NCBI GenBank assembly: GCA_019634245.1
Contig: JAHQVR010000098.1
Coordinates: 1 to 19,209, forward strand
Source of the DNA: Gammaproteobacteria bacterium
Lineage (GTDB): Bacteria > Pseudomonadota > Gammaproteobacteria > Granulosicoccales > Granulosicoccaceae
Reading direction: 5' to 3'
Length of the DNA: 19,209 bases
Shown here piece by piece: positions 1-7,365 of this stretch. Positions within the stretch are counted from its first letter, which is position 1; each line of letters begins with the position of its first letter. Made by a program: the position numbers and the translations under genes. Below the pieces are notes generated by a model that saw only the letters and a list, made by a program, of their open reading frames with translations, did not search any database and was not told the DNA's origin.

Positions 1-29
1 ACAGTCTAGCTAGGTGTTCTGGGGCTGTA

Positions 30-1127
30 CTAACTTGAAATCGAACCCGGTATATCAAGTTGTCGGTATACGGTAGCTGTAGAAGCGGCACTGAGTAACA
101 TGGCGGTGATGATCGCTACTGTATACGTGCCGGTAATATCATAGAGCCAACCGGTAAACCATGGCCCTATGAATCCCGCTAAACCCCAAGCAGTAAACAC
201 CTGGCCATAAACGCGAGTTGCCGCTATAGTGCCGAACGTATCGACCACTGCTACTGGATATACTGCAATCAGTGCCCCATATGAGTATCCCACAAACCCG
301 AATCCAAGGAAGGCTATAACGGACCATGATGACAGTGGTATCACTAGCAGTAGTAAGCCAACGACACTCAGTAGTGGCAGCCAACGAAGTAAACCTTGGC
401 TGGACCAACGATCCGCTAGGTACCCGGCTGAGAATCCTCCGAGCATATTGCAAAAAGCGATCAGGGTTGTGCTCCAAGTGGCGGTAGATAGGTCGAAATT
501 GAGCCAGATTGCAATACTATATGCATGCCCAATGAGCATGAGGCCTGCACACACCGCGCAGCCGTAAGCAAGCCAGAGAGTTCTTCGTATTCGAACAAAG
601 CTTGGCGACCAGCATTTCACGGTGGCAGCAGTTTCACTGATAAAGCTCGGTCGAGTTTTATAAATCACAAAGGCAGATACCAAAGCTACTAGCAAAACAA
701 CCATGCTCATGGATCTAAGTGCAAACGGATTACCCCCTACTGTTATTAAATGTCTAAATAGTATGGGCGCCAAAGTTGCACCAACCGCGTAAAAAGCGGT
801 AACCAATCCCATCGCCAATCCACGTCGTGTTCTGGCTACTTGGCCGGCCAGCTGTAGTGCGAATCCGTACCCAAGACCATTAGCTCCACCGAAAACGAGA
901 CCATAGTAGATATACAAACTATGAAGTGACGAACTCTGCGAGGAGAATAGAAGCCCTAAACTGGTGAACAACCCAACACCTAGAAACATCAGGTGAGGAG
1001 GCAACCGCCTGTACACTCGATGCCCGAGTAGTACCGCAATGGTTAGACAAACTAATGCTGCTGAATAGGTGAAGCTGACGCTGGCTCGGTTTGCACTAAA
1101 CTGACTCTCCCAGCCAGGTATAAACAC
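30..1127 (-). CDS. MFS transporter, oxalate/formate antiporter-like (OFA) family; 5' end uncertain
   Basis: A polytopic inner-membrane protein of 365 aa from a GTG at 1127, with about 11 hydrophobic segments over its whole length. The start region VFIPGWESQF and the phrase GGANGLGYGFALQLAGQ are typical of the OFA branch of the major facilitator superfamily, so it probably exchanges or imports an organic acid; the substrate is not readable. The GTG is unlikely to be the true start. The same frame stays open upstream to 1214 and encodes SSYLTIAAGCALSSVLGTIH, which is the first transmembrane helix of this family. No ATG, GTG or TTG occurs there before an in-frame TAA at 1217-1215. A candidate ATG at 1236, preceded by AGGG, is in another frame. 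The gene may carry a frameshift near its 5' end or use a rare start. It lies downstream of dctM on the same strand, about 200-290 bp away, so it is probably a separate unit. Confidence 0.8.
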   Translation of the reverse strand: MFIPGWESQFSANRASVSFTYSAALVCLTIAVLLGHRVYRRLPPHLMFLGVGLFTSLGLLFSSQSSSLHSLYIYYGLVFGGANGLGYGFALQLAGQVARTRRGLAMGLVTAFYAVGATLAPILFRHLITVGGNPFALRSMSMVVLLVALVSAFVIYKTRPSFISETAATVKCWSPSFVRIRRTLWLAYGCAVCAGLMLIGHAYSIAIWLNFDLSTATWSTTLIAFCNMLGGFSAGYLADRWSSQGLLRWLPLLSVVGLLLLVIPLSSWSVIAFLGFGFVGYSYGALIAVYPVAVVDTFGTIAATRVYGQVFTAWGLAGFIGPWFTGWLYDITGTYTVAIITAMLLSAASTATVYRQLDIPGSISS

Positions 1128-1418
1128 AGAGAATGCGTGGATAGTGCCCAGTACTGAACTTAGAGCGCAGCCTGCAGCAATGGTTAAATACGATGATTTA
1201 ATAGATTGTCTCGTTTAAATCTATAGGAAGCACCATAACACCCTAGTCTTTGGTGTCCAATGGTCTAAACGGCGAGGAGTAACAACAGCACGGTCCTAAG
1301 TATTAAGGTTGTGTTTACACAGAATATTGACAACATCAGCCATCCTTGGCCAATCATGCATAAGAAATAATTTACCGTGTAAGTTTGATTCGTTCAGAAT
1401 CAGCTAAAACCAGGCACG

Positions 1419-3011
1419 CTAGCGAGTAGGTGCAAACAACATGGTAATTTCAGGGAAGAACAACACGATCGCCAGTACAACGAGTTGGATCATGATGAAC
1501 GGCAGAAATCCTCTGAAAATAGCCGGCAACGTAATGTGCGGTGGCGCAACGGACTTTAGATAAAACGCTGCAGGTCCGAACGGCGGTGATAAGAAACTGA
1601 CTTGCATATTTACACAAAACAATATTCCAAACCACACAGGTACAAAGGAACGAGCGTCAGCCAGTGGACCAAACAGACCCAGTTCTTCCACAGGTAGCTT
1701 TGCGACTATGGGTAGAAACACAGGCATAACCAGCAACACGATGCCAACCCAGTCCATAAATGCACCGAGAAACAAGAAAATTGCCATCATCATTAACAGT
1801 ACACCCAGCGTGGGTAAATCTGCGCCGATGATCAAGTTTGCAACATATGTGGGTCCACCAACAATGGTATACGCACCTGCTAACGCAGTGGCGCCTAAGG
1901 TTACCCAAATAATAGTGCCGGTAGATTTGAATGTCCGCATCAAGGCTTCATAAACAAGCCGCCAGGAAAATTCCCGACGTAGAATGATGAGTATTAGCAC
2001 TGCCACTGTACCCATGCCCGCGGCTTCGGTTATTCCTGTTACGCCGCCATATATTGAACCTAGCACCACAAACACAACCACTAATGGTGCAACCATGCCC
2101 TTGCCCACATCCCAGGCGGCTTTTACTCGCTTCGGCTTTGTATAAAACACTAGATAAGCTAGGAGCAACGCTAGAGCAATGCCAGCCTTTGTAATGAAGC
2201 CTGTACCAACCATTGAATGCTCTTCGCTTATTCGGTCGAAATGATCGAGAAACAGTGCTCTGCATATCAATAAACCCAATGCTACGACCGCCAGCAATGC
2301 AATGAGTGCTGAGCCATAAATTGCTTTCGTGCGACCGTCCATGTCATCGGGTCCGCGCTCCGGCAGTGGCGCCAATGACGGGTTCATCCGGGTACGAACA
2401 ATGATGTATATCATGTACAAAATGGCAAGCAGAAAACCTGGGACAAATGCTGCCTGAAACAAGGCATGAATAGATGTTTCAGTGATGAGGCCATACATGA
2501 TTAGTACGATGGAGGGAGGGATCATGGTGCCAAGCGAACCGGATGCGCAGATGGTTCCGATTGCCAGATTTTGATCGTAGCCCAGACGCAACATTTGCGG
2601 TAGCGCAATCAGGCCAAGTAGCACAACTTCTCCACCAATGATGCCGGACATGGCAGCCATGACAACGGCCATAACTGATGTGACTAATGCGATACCACCG
2701 CGTGTTCGGTTAAGCCATACGCTTAGAGAGTTGTACATGTCTCTGGCAATACCACTACGTTCCAGCAGTGTTGCCATAAATATAAACAAAGGGACGGATA
2801 TGATGACGTAGTCTGTGGTTAATCCATACATCCGTTGTACAAGTATGTTGAGTGGTCCCCGTCCAAACTCATTAAACAGGAAATCTGGACCAAACTTCAT
2901 AACCAGTACCGCAACGGCAAGAATGCCTGATGCAAATCCCAGGGGCATGCCGATTGCTAACAGAACTAGTAGCGAAATAAGCAGTACCAGGGAAATTGTT
3001 CCGATGTCCAC
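1419..3011 (-). CDS. dctM: TRAP transporter large permease subunit (DctM family)
   Basis: The 12-plus-helix channel subunit of a tripartite ATP-independent periplasmic transporter, which uses the sodium or proton gradient to import a solute delivered by the periplasmic binding protein. The 530-aa protein is hydrophobic throughout. It has the N-terminal signature MPLGFASGILA, the GGEVVLLGLIALPQMLRLGYD segment and a second half rich in Gly/Ala. At 530 aa it belongs to the longer DctM class (ordinary members are about 425 aa), with an extra hydrophilic and helical insertion around residues 215-285. The start is a GTG one base after the dctQ stop (TAA, A, GTG), preceded by GGGGAG about 9 nt upstream, so the two permease genes are translationally coupled. 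The family call is secure. The substrate is unknown; the neighbouring binding protein suggests an organic acid. Confidence 0.95.
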   Translation of the reverse strand: MDIGTISLVLLISLLVLLAIGMPLGFASGILAVAVLVMKFGPDFLFNEFGRGPLNILVQRMYGLTTDYVIISVPLFIFMATLLERSGIARDMYNSLSVWLNRTRGGIALVTSVMAVVMAAMSGIIGGEVVLLGLIALPQMLRLGYDQNLAIGTICASGSLGTMIPPSIVLIMYGLITETSIHALFQAAFVPGFLLAILYMIYIIVRTRMNPSLAPLPERGPDDMDGRTKAIYGSALIALLAVVALGLLICRALFLDHFDRISEEHSMVGTGFITKAGIALALLLAYLVFYTKPKRVKAAWDVGKGMVAPLVVVFVVLGSIYGGVTGITEAAGMGTVAVLILIILRREFSWRLVYEALMRTFKSTGTIIWVTLGATALAGAYTIVGGPTYVANLIIGADLPTLGVLLMMMAIFLFLGAFMDWVGIVLLVMPVFLPIVAKLPVEELGLFGPLADARSFVPVWFGILFCVNMQVSFLSPPFGPAAFYLKSVAPPHITLPAIFRGFLPFIMIQLVVLAIVLFFPEITMLFAPTR

Positions 3012-3012
3012 T

Positions 3013-3600
3013 TTATTTCTCCCCTATACCGCCTAGTACGTCGGTATCGACACCTTGAGCACGTTTTAATTCTTCGATTTCCGCTTGCATTTCATCTTCC
3101 ACGTCAACATCGTCGTCGTTCCAGTCGGTGATCAGGTTCGACAGGGCTTGAACAGCGATAATGGCCAATGCAATGAGAATGAGTGGTTGCGTTGTCGCCG
3201 GTATTGGTGGATCCCAAGCGGTACCGAAACGCTCCCAATTTATAATGGCATCCCAGGCTTCATTGAAACCGCCCCACACTGTGCAAAATGCCCATAGAAT
3301 AATGAGTAAAACGGAAATAACATCGAATAGCTTACGTAGCCAGCGAGGGACAATATCGTAGAGAATAGTAATGCGAATATGCGCGCGTTGCTGCATGGCG
3401 TAAATGCCAGCTGTGAGATAAACCCAGCCACCTATCCACAGGCTCATCTCGTTGACCCAAATGGTGGGTTTTTCCAGAACATAGCGCATGAACACTTCGT
3501 AGGTCATGATGGCAACGATAAACGCCGGCATTAACAAAGCCACTCGACTGAAACGCCAGGTAATAGCATCTACCCAGCCTTTTCTTTCGTGTTCGATCAT
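3013..3600 (-). CDS. dctQ: TRAP transporter small permease subunit (DctQ family)
   Basis: The four-helix membrane partner that scaffolds DctM in the inner membrane. The 195-aa protein shows four hydrophobic segments, at roughly residues 20-40, 55-72, 92-112 and 138-160. The family signature lies between helices 1 and 2: YEVFMRYVLEKPTIWVNEM, followed by an R/A-I-rich stretch. After the last helix comes an unusual acidic, lysine-poor tail (DWNDDDVDVEDEMQAEIEE) of about 35 residues, which should be cytoplasmic. The ATG at 3600 has GGAG about 7-10 nt upstream. It is followed by dctM with a one-base gap, and is separated from dctP upstream by a hairpin that should reduce its transcription relative to dctP. 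Confidence 0.93.
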   Translation of the reverse strand: MIEHERKGWVDAITWRFSRVALLMPAFIVAIMTYEVFMRYVLEKPTIWVNEMSLWIGGWVYLTAGIYAMQQRAHIRITILYDIVPRWLRKLFDVISVLLIILWAFCTVWGGFNEAWDAIINWERFGTAWDPPIPATTQPLILIALAIIAVQALSNLITDWNDDDVDVEDEMQAEIEELKRAQGVDTDVLGGIGEK

Positions 3601-3703
3601 GTGCGTCTCCAGGACAAAACACTCAACACAACAAACGCTGCGCCCAAATTAGTTGTGTTAAGACTATTGCAAACTACAGAATCAGGCGAACGGTTCGGTA
3701 GAA

Positions 3704-3729
3704 TAAAAAGAGGGGCCCCGAAAGGCCCC
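3704..3729 (-). terminator. Rho-independent terminator or attenuator between dctP and dctQ
   Basis: On the minus strand, GGGGCC and GGCCCC (plus coordinates 3724-3729 and 3712-3717) form a 6-bp GC-only stem around a 6-nt loop. It is followed at once by CTCTTTTTATT. It sits about 60 nt after the dctP stop and about 110 nt before dctQ. In a TRAP operon this arrangement lets most transcripts stop after the abundantly needed binding protein while a minority read into the permease genes. Confidence 0.8.
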
Positions 3730-3788
3730 ACCAATTTATTGATTGGGGTACACAGCTTGACAAACTAGCTCGTACACCATTCTTGGTA

Positions 3789-4802
3789 TTACTGCATTGC
3801 GCCTTGATCTACCAGGAAGTCGATGTGAGATTGCAACAGTGCTTTAGCCTGGTCATTGTCAGCGAACTCTTCCCAACCAGCTTTTACAGCTGCTCGATAT
3901 TGGTCAAGATCTTCTGCAGACCAGTCATACAGGTTGACGCCTTTGTCTGCCAGTTCCTGTGCGGTTTTCGCGTTCATGATGGCTGTTTCAGTAGCGATTC
4001 GTAGTGCCAATGATTCCATTGAAACTTCAAGAATTCGCTTATGAGCATCAGACATTTTGTCCCAGACTTTCTTGTTGCAGGCTAAGTGATCAGCAGGCAT
4101 AGAGTGGAAACCGGGGTAGTTGGTGTGAGATGCGATGTCATAAAGGCCAAGACCTACGTTAGTACTGACATTTGCAGCATCCGCTCCATCGATCAAACCG
4201 GTTTCAAGTGCAGTAAAGATTTCGTTGAAATCCATAACGATGGGTGATGCACCAAGGTTTGCGAACACAAGTGTTGCAAGTCCTGGTGGTGAGCGGAATT
4301 TCCAGTCTTTGAAATCGCCAACGTTGCGAATTGGCTTGGTTGAAGACAGAGATTCTGGACCAGGAACCCACCAGCCAACAAACTGCATGTCGTAGCTGTT
4401 GTAGAGTTCGTTAACTGCTTCACGACCACCGTTATGTAGTAACCATCCCAACATCTGATATGGATTCGAGTAGCCGCCCATCAAGTCACCAGTGAATTGG
4501 AATGCCTTGTTCTTTCCAACCTGGTACGAGCCACCAGTCATGTCACAATCAAGGATGCCGTTTACCGCCGCATCGAAGGTCTCAACAGATTTCACAACTG
4601 AGGATGAATAAAACATCTCAAGTTGAATATCTCCACCAGACATTGTAGTAACGTCTTCCGCCCATTTTGCAGCAGCTTTGCCGTTGTGGGTTTCAGGTGA
4701 AAAGTGCGTTTGAATACGAAGAGTTGTTGTATCGGCATAGGCTGCAGAACTAAGTCCGCCAGCAACAGCCGCAACAAGTAAAGATTTCTTTAGGTTAAAC
4801 AA
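3789..4802 (-). CDS. dctP: TRAP transporter substrate-binding protein (DctP family)
   Basis: A periplasmic solute receptor that hands its ligand to DctQM. From the TTG at 4802 it is 337 aa, with a Sec signal peptide MFNLKKSLLVAAVAGGLSSAAYA (residues 1-23) cleaved after AYA. I prefer this TTG to the upstream ATG at 4841. A perfect GGAGG (4814-4810) sits 7 nt before the TTG, and the longer form would put a 13-residue polar stretch before the signal peptide. The binding-site region WKFRSPPGLAT carries the arginine that usually pairs with the substrate carboxylate, and is followed by the conserved EIFTALETGLIDGADAANVS and YPGFHSMP. The NYPGFHSMP-type motif resembles binding proteins that partner long DctM proteins, some of which bind keto or hydroxy acids (TakP and lactate-binding relatives); this is only a hint about substrate. 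It is first in the surviving dctPQM unit, behind two decayed genes. Confidence 0.93.
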   Translation of the reverse strand: MFNLKKSLLVAAVAGGLSSAAYADTTTLRIQTHFSPETHNGKAAAKWAEDVTTMSGGDIQLEMFYSSSVVKSVETFDAAVNGILDCDMTGGSYQVGKNKAFQFTGDLMGGYSNPYQMLGWLLHNGGREAVNELYNSYDMQFVGWWVPGPESLSSTKPIRNVGDFKDWKFRSPPGLATLVFANLGASPIVMDFNEIFTALETGLIDGADAANVSTNVGLGLYDIASHTNYPGFHSMPADHLACNKKVWDKMSDAHKRILEVSMESLALRIATETAIMNAKTAQELADKGVNLYDWSAEDLDQYRAAVKAGWEEFADNDQAKALLQSHIDFLVDQGAMQ

Positions 4803-4809
4803 TGTTGTT

Positions 4810-4814
4810 CCTCC
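4810..4814 (-). promoter_or_regulatory. Shine-Dalgarno site that fixes the TTG start of dctP
   Basis: GGAGG on the minus strand, 7 nt upstream of TTG 4802-4800. No comparable site precedes the ATG at 4841, so this decides the start codon. Confidence 0.8.
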
Positions 4815-4990
4815 AAGTACAGCACCACATGGTGCGTTCAATTTAGTTATATAAAAAAGCTTTGGAATCCTACCTCAGCTTCACTTATATCCGTAAGGCT
4901 TGTAATTCTGCTCTCTGAAACGGATGCCCTTATTATTGACTTTCAAGTTGAGAAATACCCTGCGGAAACTATCAGATTTTTCAAATTCAA

Positions 4991-5295
4991 TCAATAATTT
5001 AAAGCGTGAAAAATAAAATTCCTCAAAATTGTGATCACCCATCCACCTGAGTGCCTTGAGGTTGTGAAATGTGCATTTTTAAGTCCTGCTGACCCCACCA
5101 ATGGCCCAGATCGATCAAGTTGCGCAAGCATCAATTTGCTGACGCCCGTCGCATCGTTATGATTCAGTGGCTGCACAATTTGTTGGTGTCCAAGCAGCCA
5201 GGACTCAATAAGGGCCAACAAGCCATCAAAACACGTGATCGCCTATTTTTTTTGCGGCGAACCGGTTCCGAAGTCAGTACTTTTACCTCTGTTAT
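4991..5295 (-). pseudogene. Probable remnant of a GntR-family (FCD) transcriptional regulator
   Basis: No intact gene is present, but pieces in three frames read like the two ends of a GntR/FCD repressor. From 5295 one frame gives ITEVKVLTSEPVRRKK (ATA where an ATG would be expected) up to a run of eight A (minus strand, 5253-5246). After the run, two other frames give KIGDHV and then FDGLLALIESWLLG, which resembles the start of the winged-helix domain (usually followed by a PGD.LPSER stretch). That stretch is missing: the text jumps directly to HQQIVQPLNHNDATGVSKLM and LAQL, which resembles the last helix of the FCD ligand-binding domain. On this reading well over 100 residues are deleted. 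It directly follows the decayed dehydrogenase on the same strand. The identification is an inference from short matches and could be wrong. Confidence 0.35.
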
Positions 5296-5302
5296 GAATT
5301 AA

Positions 5303-5770
5303 TCAAAACGCAGGTCCAGTTTGTTTGCCGTGCTCGAAATTCAGCTTAACCTTCTTCTCAACACCTCTGGCAACGACTTTTTCCATGGCTTCTCTCATTA
5401 CTGTGAGCAACCATGCACAACCGGTTTCTGATAGCCCGGGTTCTGGCGGTTCCATCTGGTTAACGGTAACGCGATGCGATGGATCTAATGGAGCGTATAT
5501 GGTTTTAGCTGTCGCTTCGCCTACCGAGTATTGATCCTCCGGGCCTCGCATTAGCGCATCTACGATAGGTTGTACCGCAAGAGCGCCACCAAAAAATCGA
5601 GTTTGGCTTCAAGGTCAGTTTCATCATTAGCCTATGCCCAGATCTCTAGATAAGCTTTTGCGTCCAGCCTTACTGACTTCAACGGGACGAAAAATGCAGT
5701 CCGAGCCCTTCAAACTAACAGAGATCTGGTAACCCAGCTTTCCACCTGCACAGAACAGCGTGACTCCTGT
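5303..5770 (-). pseudogene. Decayed NAD-binding dehydrogenase of the phosphogluconate-dehydrogenase-like (PDGH_C) family
   Basis: Three frames together spell fragments of one protein. From about 5770: TGVTLFCAGGKLGYQISVSL, then KGSDCIF, RPVEVSKAG and RKSLSRDLGI. This is the Rossmann nucleotide-binding start of the family (GAGGKMG motif), with GCG where an ATG would be expected. Near 5620-5645 the frame changes and the text jumps to ANDETDLEAKLDF, which belongs near the C-terminal domain, so most of the middle is deleted. At a run of six T (minus strand, 5596-5591) a further single-base shift is needed to continue with FGGALAVQPIVDALMRGPED, then YAPLDPSHRVTVNQM and MREAMEKVVARGV. The last residues up to the TGA diverge, and another deletion is possible. 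The family includes enzymes annotated as phosphogluconate dehydrogenase and the D-apionate oxidoisomerase type, so the original role was probably sugar-acid oxidation. It stands just upstream of the TRAP genes on the same strand. Confidence 0.75.
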
Positions 5771-5797
5771 CGCTAGATCTTTCCCGTAGAGTCAAAC

Positions 5798-5816
5798 TGG
5801 TATGATGATGATACCA
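5798..5816. promoter_or_regulatory. Operator-like inverted repeat upstream of the decayed dehydrogenase
   Basis: TGGTAT, a 7-nt spacer (GATGATG), then ATACCA: a perfect 6-bp dyad, with two more matching pairs just outside (AA/TT at 5795-5796 and 5818-5819). It lies about 30 bp upstream of the first recognisable codon of the dead dehydrogenase, where a GntR/FCD repressor would be expected to bind. GGTAT/ATACC half-sites resemble those of this family, but the spacing is not a textbook match. Confidence 0.45.
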
Positions 5817-5820
5817 TTTA

Positions 5821-6220
5821 GATAATTGGTGTCAATGGGCAAAAGTGCAGAGGATTTTGCTGCATTTAGGACAATCTACGAAGCAGGGACAAAAACCACG
5901 CTCCATCGAATCCTTCGGCTAGCAAACGTTCTGCTGCGTGGATGACTTAGTCGAGGTTCTTTAACGAGTTGTATTAAATCTAAACACAGTGTCCAGGAAT
6001 GAGAGGCGTCAGATGACAGCGCTGATCAGAAGACGAAAGGGGCCGAAACCCGATTGCAAAGGAGTCGCACAAAGCCTTGTTCAGCGCTTCTATTGGTTCA
6101 AGTGAAGCTCATAAGCGAACAAACCGGTTGTTTGAGACCACCGGAACACACCGAGCAGAAATCTATTAAATCTGTGAGCTGGCTAAGCAGAATAGGCGTT
6201 ACCTAATTCCATGAGCTCTA
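5821..6220. other. Stretch of about 400 bp with no recognisable gene
   Basis: All frames are broken by stops. The only short readings are a 36-codon ATG frame on the plus strand from 5836, a 30-codon one from 6013, and a minus-strand phrase VIHAAERLLAEGFDGAWF near 5890-5950. None could be tied to a family. Given the two decayed genes next door this is most simply eroded sequence between the old operon and the following cassette. Confidence 0.5.
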
Positions 6221-6234
6221 GTGGCTGCAGCCAC
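6221..6234. promoter_or_regulatory. Perfect 14-bp palindrome upstream of the MoxR cassette
   Basis: GTGGCTGCAGCCAC reads the same on both strands. It lies about 60 bp before the ATG of the ATPase gene, with no T-run on either side, so it is more likely a protein-binding site than a terminator. The regulator is unknown. Confidence 0.4.
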
Positions 6235-6294
6235 CCATGACGAATGTTCCCATTTACGATATCAAACGTATAGAGTTTGTTCCATATTGCTTCG

Positions 6295-7365
6295 ATGAAG
6301 AGTTGCGTGCGCCCTACCCACTTAAAAACTGTACTTGATCGCGAATTTTCCAGCACTGGCAGTGGACACCACACTCCAGTCATGATTTGGGGACCTCCCG
6401 GTGTGGGAAAGTCGCAACTAATCGCACAAACGGCTCAGGAGCACCATGCACCGTTAATTGATATTCGCTTGTCTCAACTCGAGCCCAGCGATTTAAGGGG
6501 CATCCCCTTTCGACACGAAGACTTAGTTGAATGGGCTGTGCCGCGTATGTTGCCGGATGCCGAGCGACATGGTCCCAGTGGAATTTTGTTCCTCGATGAA
6601 CTCACATCGGCAACGCCTGCGGTATCGGCCGCGGCCTACCAACTCATATTAGATCGAAGCTTAGGTGATTACCGTGTGCCTAATCAATGGGTGATTTTTG
6701 CCGCTGGAAACCGTCAGGGCGATCGAGGCGTTACCTATTCTATGCCTTCTCCACTAGCCAACCGATTTACCCATTACAACTTTGACGTTAATGTGGATGA
6801 TTGGGTGCTATGGGCGCATTCCAATAATATCGATGACAGAGTAATCGCGTTTCTTCGTTTTAGGCCAGAGTTATTATTTGACTTCGACCCAGCACTTGAT
6901 CCTGTTGCTTTTCCGACACCTAGATCGTGGGAATTTGCTCACCATGCCCTACAGAAATTCGAACCGGGTAGTTTGATTCTGACCAATGCTCTACAAGCCT
7001 GTGTAGGTAATGCAGCAGGTGTTGAGTTAAATGCTTTCATCGACAATTTACATAACTTGCCCGATATCGATGCCATATTAAATGGTTATGACATATCAGT
7101 GCCTGACTCCATCGACTTGCAATACGCATTGGCATCTTCGCTCGTAGGGCAATCTGTGGCTTTAGCAAAAGCCAAGTCCCCAGAGTGTGATAATAAACTA
7201 GGCAACGTTTTAAATTTCGCCTCGCGGTTTCCACAACGGGAATTGGGCGTTATGTTGGTAGCCGATATGCATCGTGCTGTCGGCAACCAATTGTTTGCAC
7301 TACCGCAGTTTAAAGAATGGGCAGCCCAGATAGCCGAAGTGATGCTCTACGACGAGCCCCAGTGA
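6295..7365 (+). CDS. MoxR-like AAA+ ATPase
   Basis: An ATP-driven remodelling protein of the MoxR group, which normally works with a VWA-domain partner to activate, assemble or insert metal into a client. From the ATG at 6295 it is 356 aa. An in-frame TTG at 6277 would add six residues with no better ribosome site. Walker A is GPPGVGKS (33-40), and Walker B is ILFLDE ending at D101-E102. The sensor-1 segment AAGNRQGDRGV has N139, and PLANRF carries the arginine-finger-type R157. The C-terminal third is helical, as expected for a MoxR lid. The cytoplasmic location is inferred from the absence of a signal peptide. It is first in a three-gene cassette: its TGA overlaps the GTG of the next gene in GTGA, so the two products are made in step. 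Confidence 0.9.
   Translation: MKSCVRPTHLKTVLDREFSSTGSGHHTPVMIWGPPGVGKSQLIAQTAQEHHAPLIDIRLSQLEPSDLRGIPFRHEDLVEWAVPRMLPDAERHGPSGILFLDELTSATPAVSAAAYQLILDRSLGDYRVPNQWVIFAAGNRQGDRGVTYSMPSPLANRFTHYNFDVNVDDWVLWAHSNNIDDRVIAFLRFRPELLFDFDPALDPVAFPTPRSWEFAHHALQKFEPGSLILTNALQACVGNAAGVELNAFIDNLHNLPDIDAILNGYDISVPDSIDLQYALASSLVGQSVALAKAKSPECDNKLGNVLNFASRFPQRELGVMLVADMHRAVGNQLFALPQFKEWAAQIAEVMLYDEPQ

Noticed and set aside
1310..1321. TGTGTTTACACA, a short dyad between dctM and the MFS gene
   Set aside because: Five-base arms with a two-base centre are common by chance, there is no T-run, and no promoter could be placed around it.
5120..5302. 60-aa plus-strand open frame beginning MRKHQFADARR
   Set aside because: It lies opposite the probable GntR remnant, shows no family match and has no clear ribosome site; treated as a shadow frame.
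5620..5700. Minus-strand frame TAFFVPLKSVRLDAKAYLEIW running into ANDETD
   Set aside because: It overlaps, in another frame, the fragment with the family motif RPVEVSKAG; that fragment fits the dehydrogenase N-terminus better, so this frame is judged coincidental.
5836..5946. Plus-strand 36-codon frame starting MGKSAEDFAAFRTIYEAG
   Set aside because: Too short, no recognisable family and no neighbour that would explain it; most likely chance in eroded sequence.
5880..5960. Minus-strand phrase VIHAAERLLAEGFDGAWF, reminiscent of luciferase-like or aldolase helices
   Set aside because: A single short phrase flanked by stops in all frames; not enough to name a gene remnant.
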